Source of the DNA: Burkholderiaceae bacterium
Lineage (GTDB): Bacteria; Pseudomonadota; Gammaproteobacteria; Burkholderiales; Burkholderiaceae_C
DNA length: 6,648 nt
Direction: 5' to 3'
Assembly (NCBI GenBank): GCA_023268425.1
Contig: JALRFN010000243.1
Coordinates: 1 to 6,648, forward strand
The translations under genes were made by a program, and so were the position numbers. How positions within the stretch are numbered: the stretch's first letter is position 1; every line of letters starts with the position of its first letter. This document shows, piece by piece, positions 6,276 to 6,648 of this stretch. The notes beneath the pieces were generated by a model. The model made no database searches and was not told the DNA's origin. It saw nothing but the letters and a program-made list of their open reading frames with translations.

Positions 6276-6311
6276 ACTCAGCCATCCATCGTATAGGAAT
6301 CAAGCCTCACC

Positions 6312-6648
6312 ATGAGCACACTTCAAGGAAAAACCGCACTCGTCACCGGCTCCACCAGCGGCATTGGTTTGGGGCTGGCCATCAGCCTGGCGGAGCAAGG
6401 CGCCAACATCGTTTTGAACGGTTTTGGCGACATCGAAGCGGCCAAGGCGGCGGTACTCGCGACGGGTGCACAGGTGGAGTACCACGGTGCCGACATGACC
6501 AAACCTGCCGAAATCGAAGACATGATGAACGCTGCGGCCAAGCGCTTTGGCCGCGTGGACATCTTGGTCAACAACGCCGGCATCCAGCACGTGGCCCCAG
6601 TGCAAGACTTCGCGCCCGAGCGTTGGGACGCCGTCATCGCGATCAACT
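6312..6648 (+). CDS. bdhA: 3-hydroxybutyrate dehydrogenase, N-terminal part (runs off window)
   Basis: The first 112 codons of a classical short-chain dehydrogenase/reductase that interconverts (R)-3-hydroxybutyrate and acetoacetate with NAD(H), in the cytosol. Visible features are the cofactor-binding TGSTSGIG (glycines at 13, 17 and 19), LNGFGD after the second strand (35-40), ADM (60-62), NNAG (87-90) followed by IQHV, and IN at 111-112, where the Asn of the family's Asn-Ser-Tyr-Lys tetrad is expected. NNAGIQHV, with Gln92 at a position that contacts substrate carboxylate in this enzyme group, and the LNGFGD context point to 3-hydroxybutyrate dehydrogenase rather than another SDR. The catalytic Ser, Tyr and Lys lie beyond the window, so about 150 residues are missing. 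ATG 6312 gives the standard N-terminus; only a weak AGGAA lies 12 bases upstream. A related SDR acting on another hydroxyacid is the main alternative. Confidence 0.9.
   Translation, partial: MSTLQGKTALVTGSTSGIGLGLAISLAEQGANIVLNGFGDIEAAKAAVLATGAQVEYHGADMTKPAEIEDMMNAAAKRFGRVDILVNNAGIQHVAPVQDFAPERWDAVIAIN

Overview
The window looks like an ordinary, densely packed chromosomal segment of a betaproteobacterium in the order Burkholderiales, most likely family Comamonadaceae. This is judged by eye from the GC-rich third codon positions, the RelA, 3-hydroxybutyrate dehydrogenase and transporter sequences, and the two tRNA sequences. No database search was possible, so the genus is left open. I see no insertion sequence, phage gene, CRISPR array or plasmid function, and no gap between genes exceeds 300 bases.

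Layout from left to right. A minus-strand tRNA-Arg(ACG) lies at the left edge, with its own promoter just to the right. Next is a plus-strand EamA-type (DMT superfamily) transporter. It converges on a minus-strand pair: a GLOD5-like VOC-fold protein followed by a class I/II PLP-dependent aminotransferase. A 170-base gap then leads to a tRNA-Val(GAC) with an encoded CCA end. That tRNA is bounded on its 3' side by a strong intrinsic terminator (15-bp perfect stem plus six T) and on its 5' side by an extended -10 promoter. Immediately upstream, also on the minus strand, is relA, preceded by an alpha/beta hydrolase whose TGA stop overlaps the relA ATG by one base. Divergent from the hydrolase, the right edge carries the first 112 codons of a 3-hydroxybutyrate dehydrogenase.

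The clearest functional unit is hydrolase - relA - tRNA-Val on the minus strand. The first two are translationally coupled, and no terminator is visible between relA and the tRNA, so one transcript could run through to the hairpin at 2936-2968. RelA has the features of a synthetase-only enzyme: the catalytic His-Asp of the HD hydrolase domain is gone and the synthetase carries the EFDD signature. The cell should therefore also carry a SpoT-like hydrolase elsewhere. The 3-hydroxybutyrate dehydrogenase implies metabolism of polyhydroxybutyrate or ketone bodies. The VOC protein and aminotransferase may share a transcript, but their substrates cannot be read from sequence.

I did not find a convincing new system. 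The observations most worth a second look concern regulation around relA: the coupled hydrolase, the tRNA promoter with a GC-rich discriminator, the A7 run ahead of the synthetase active site, and the small dyad in the hydrolase/dehydrogenase divergent region.
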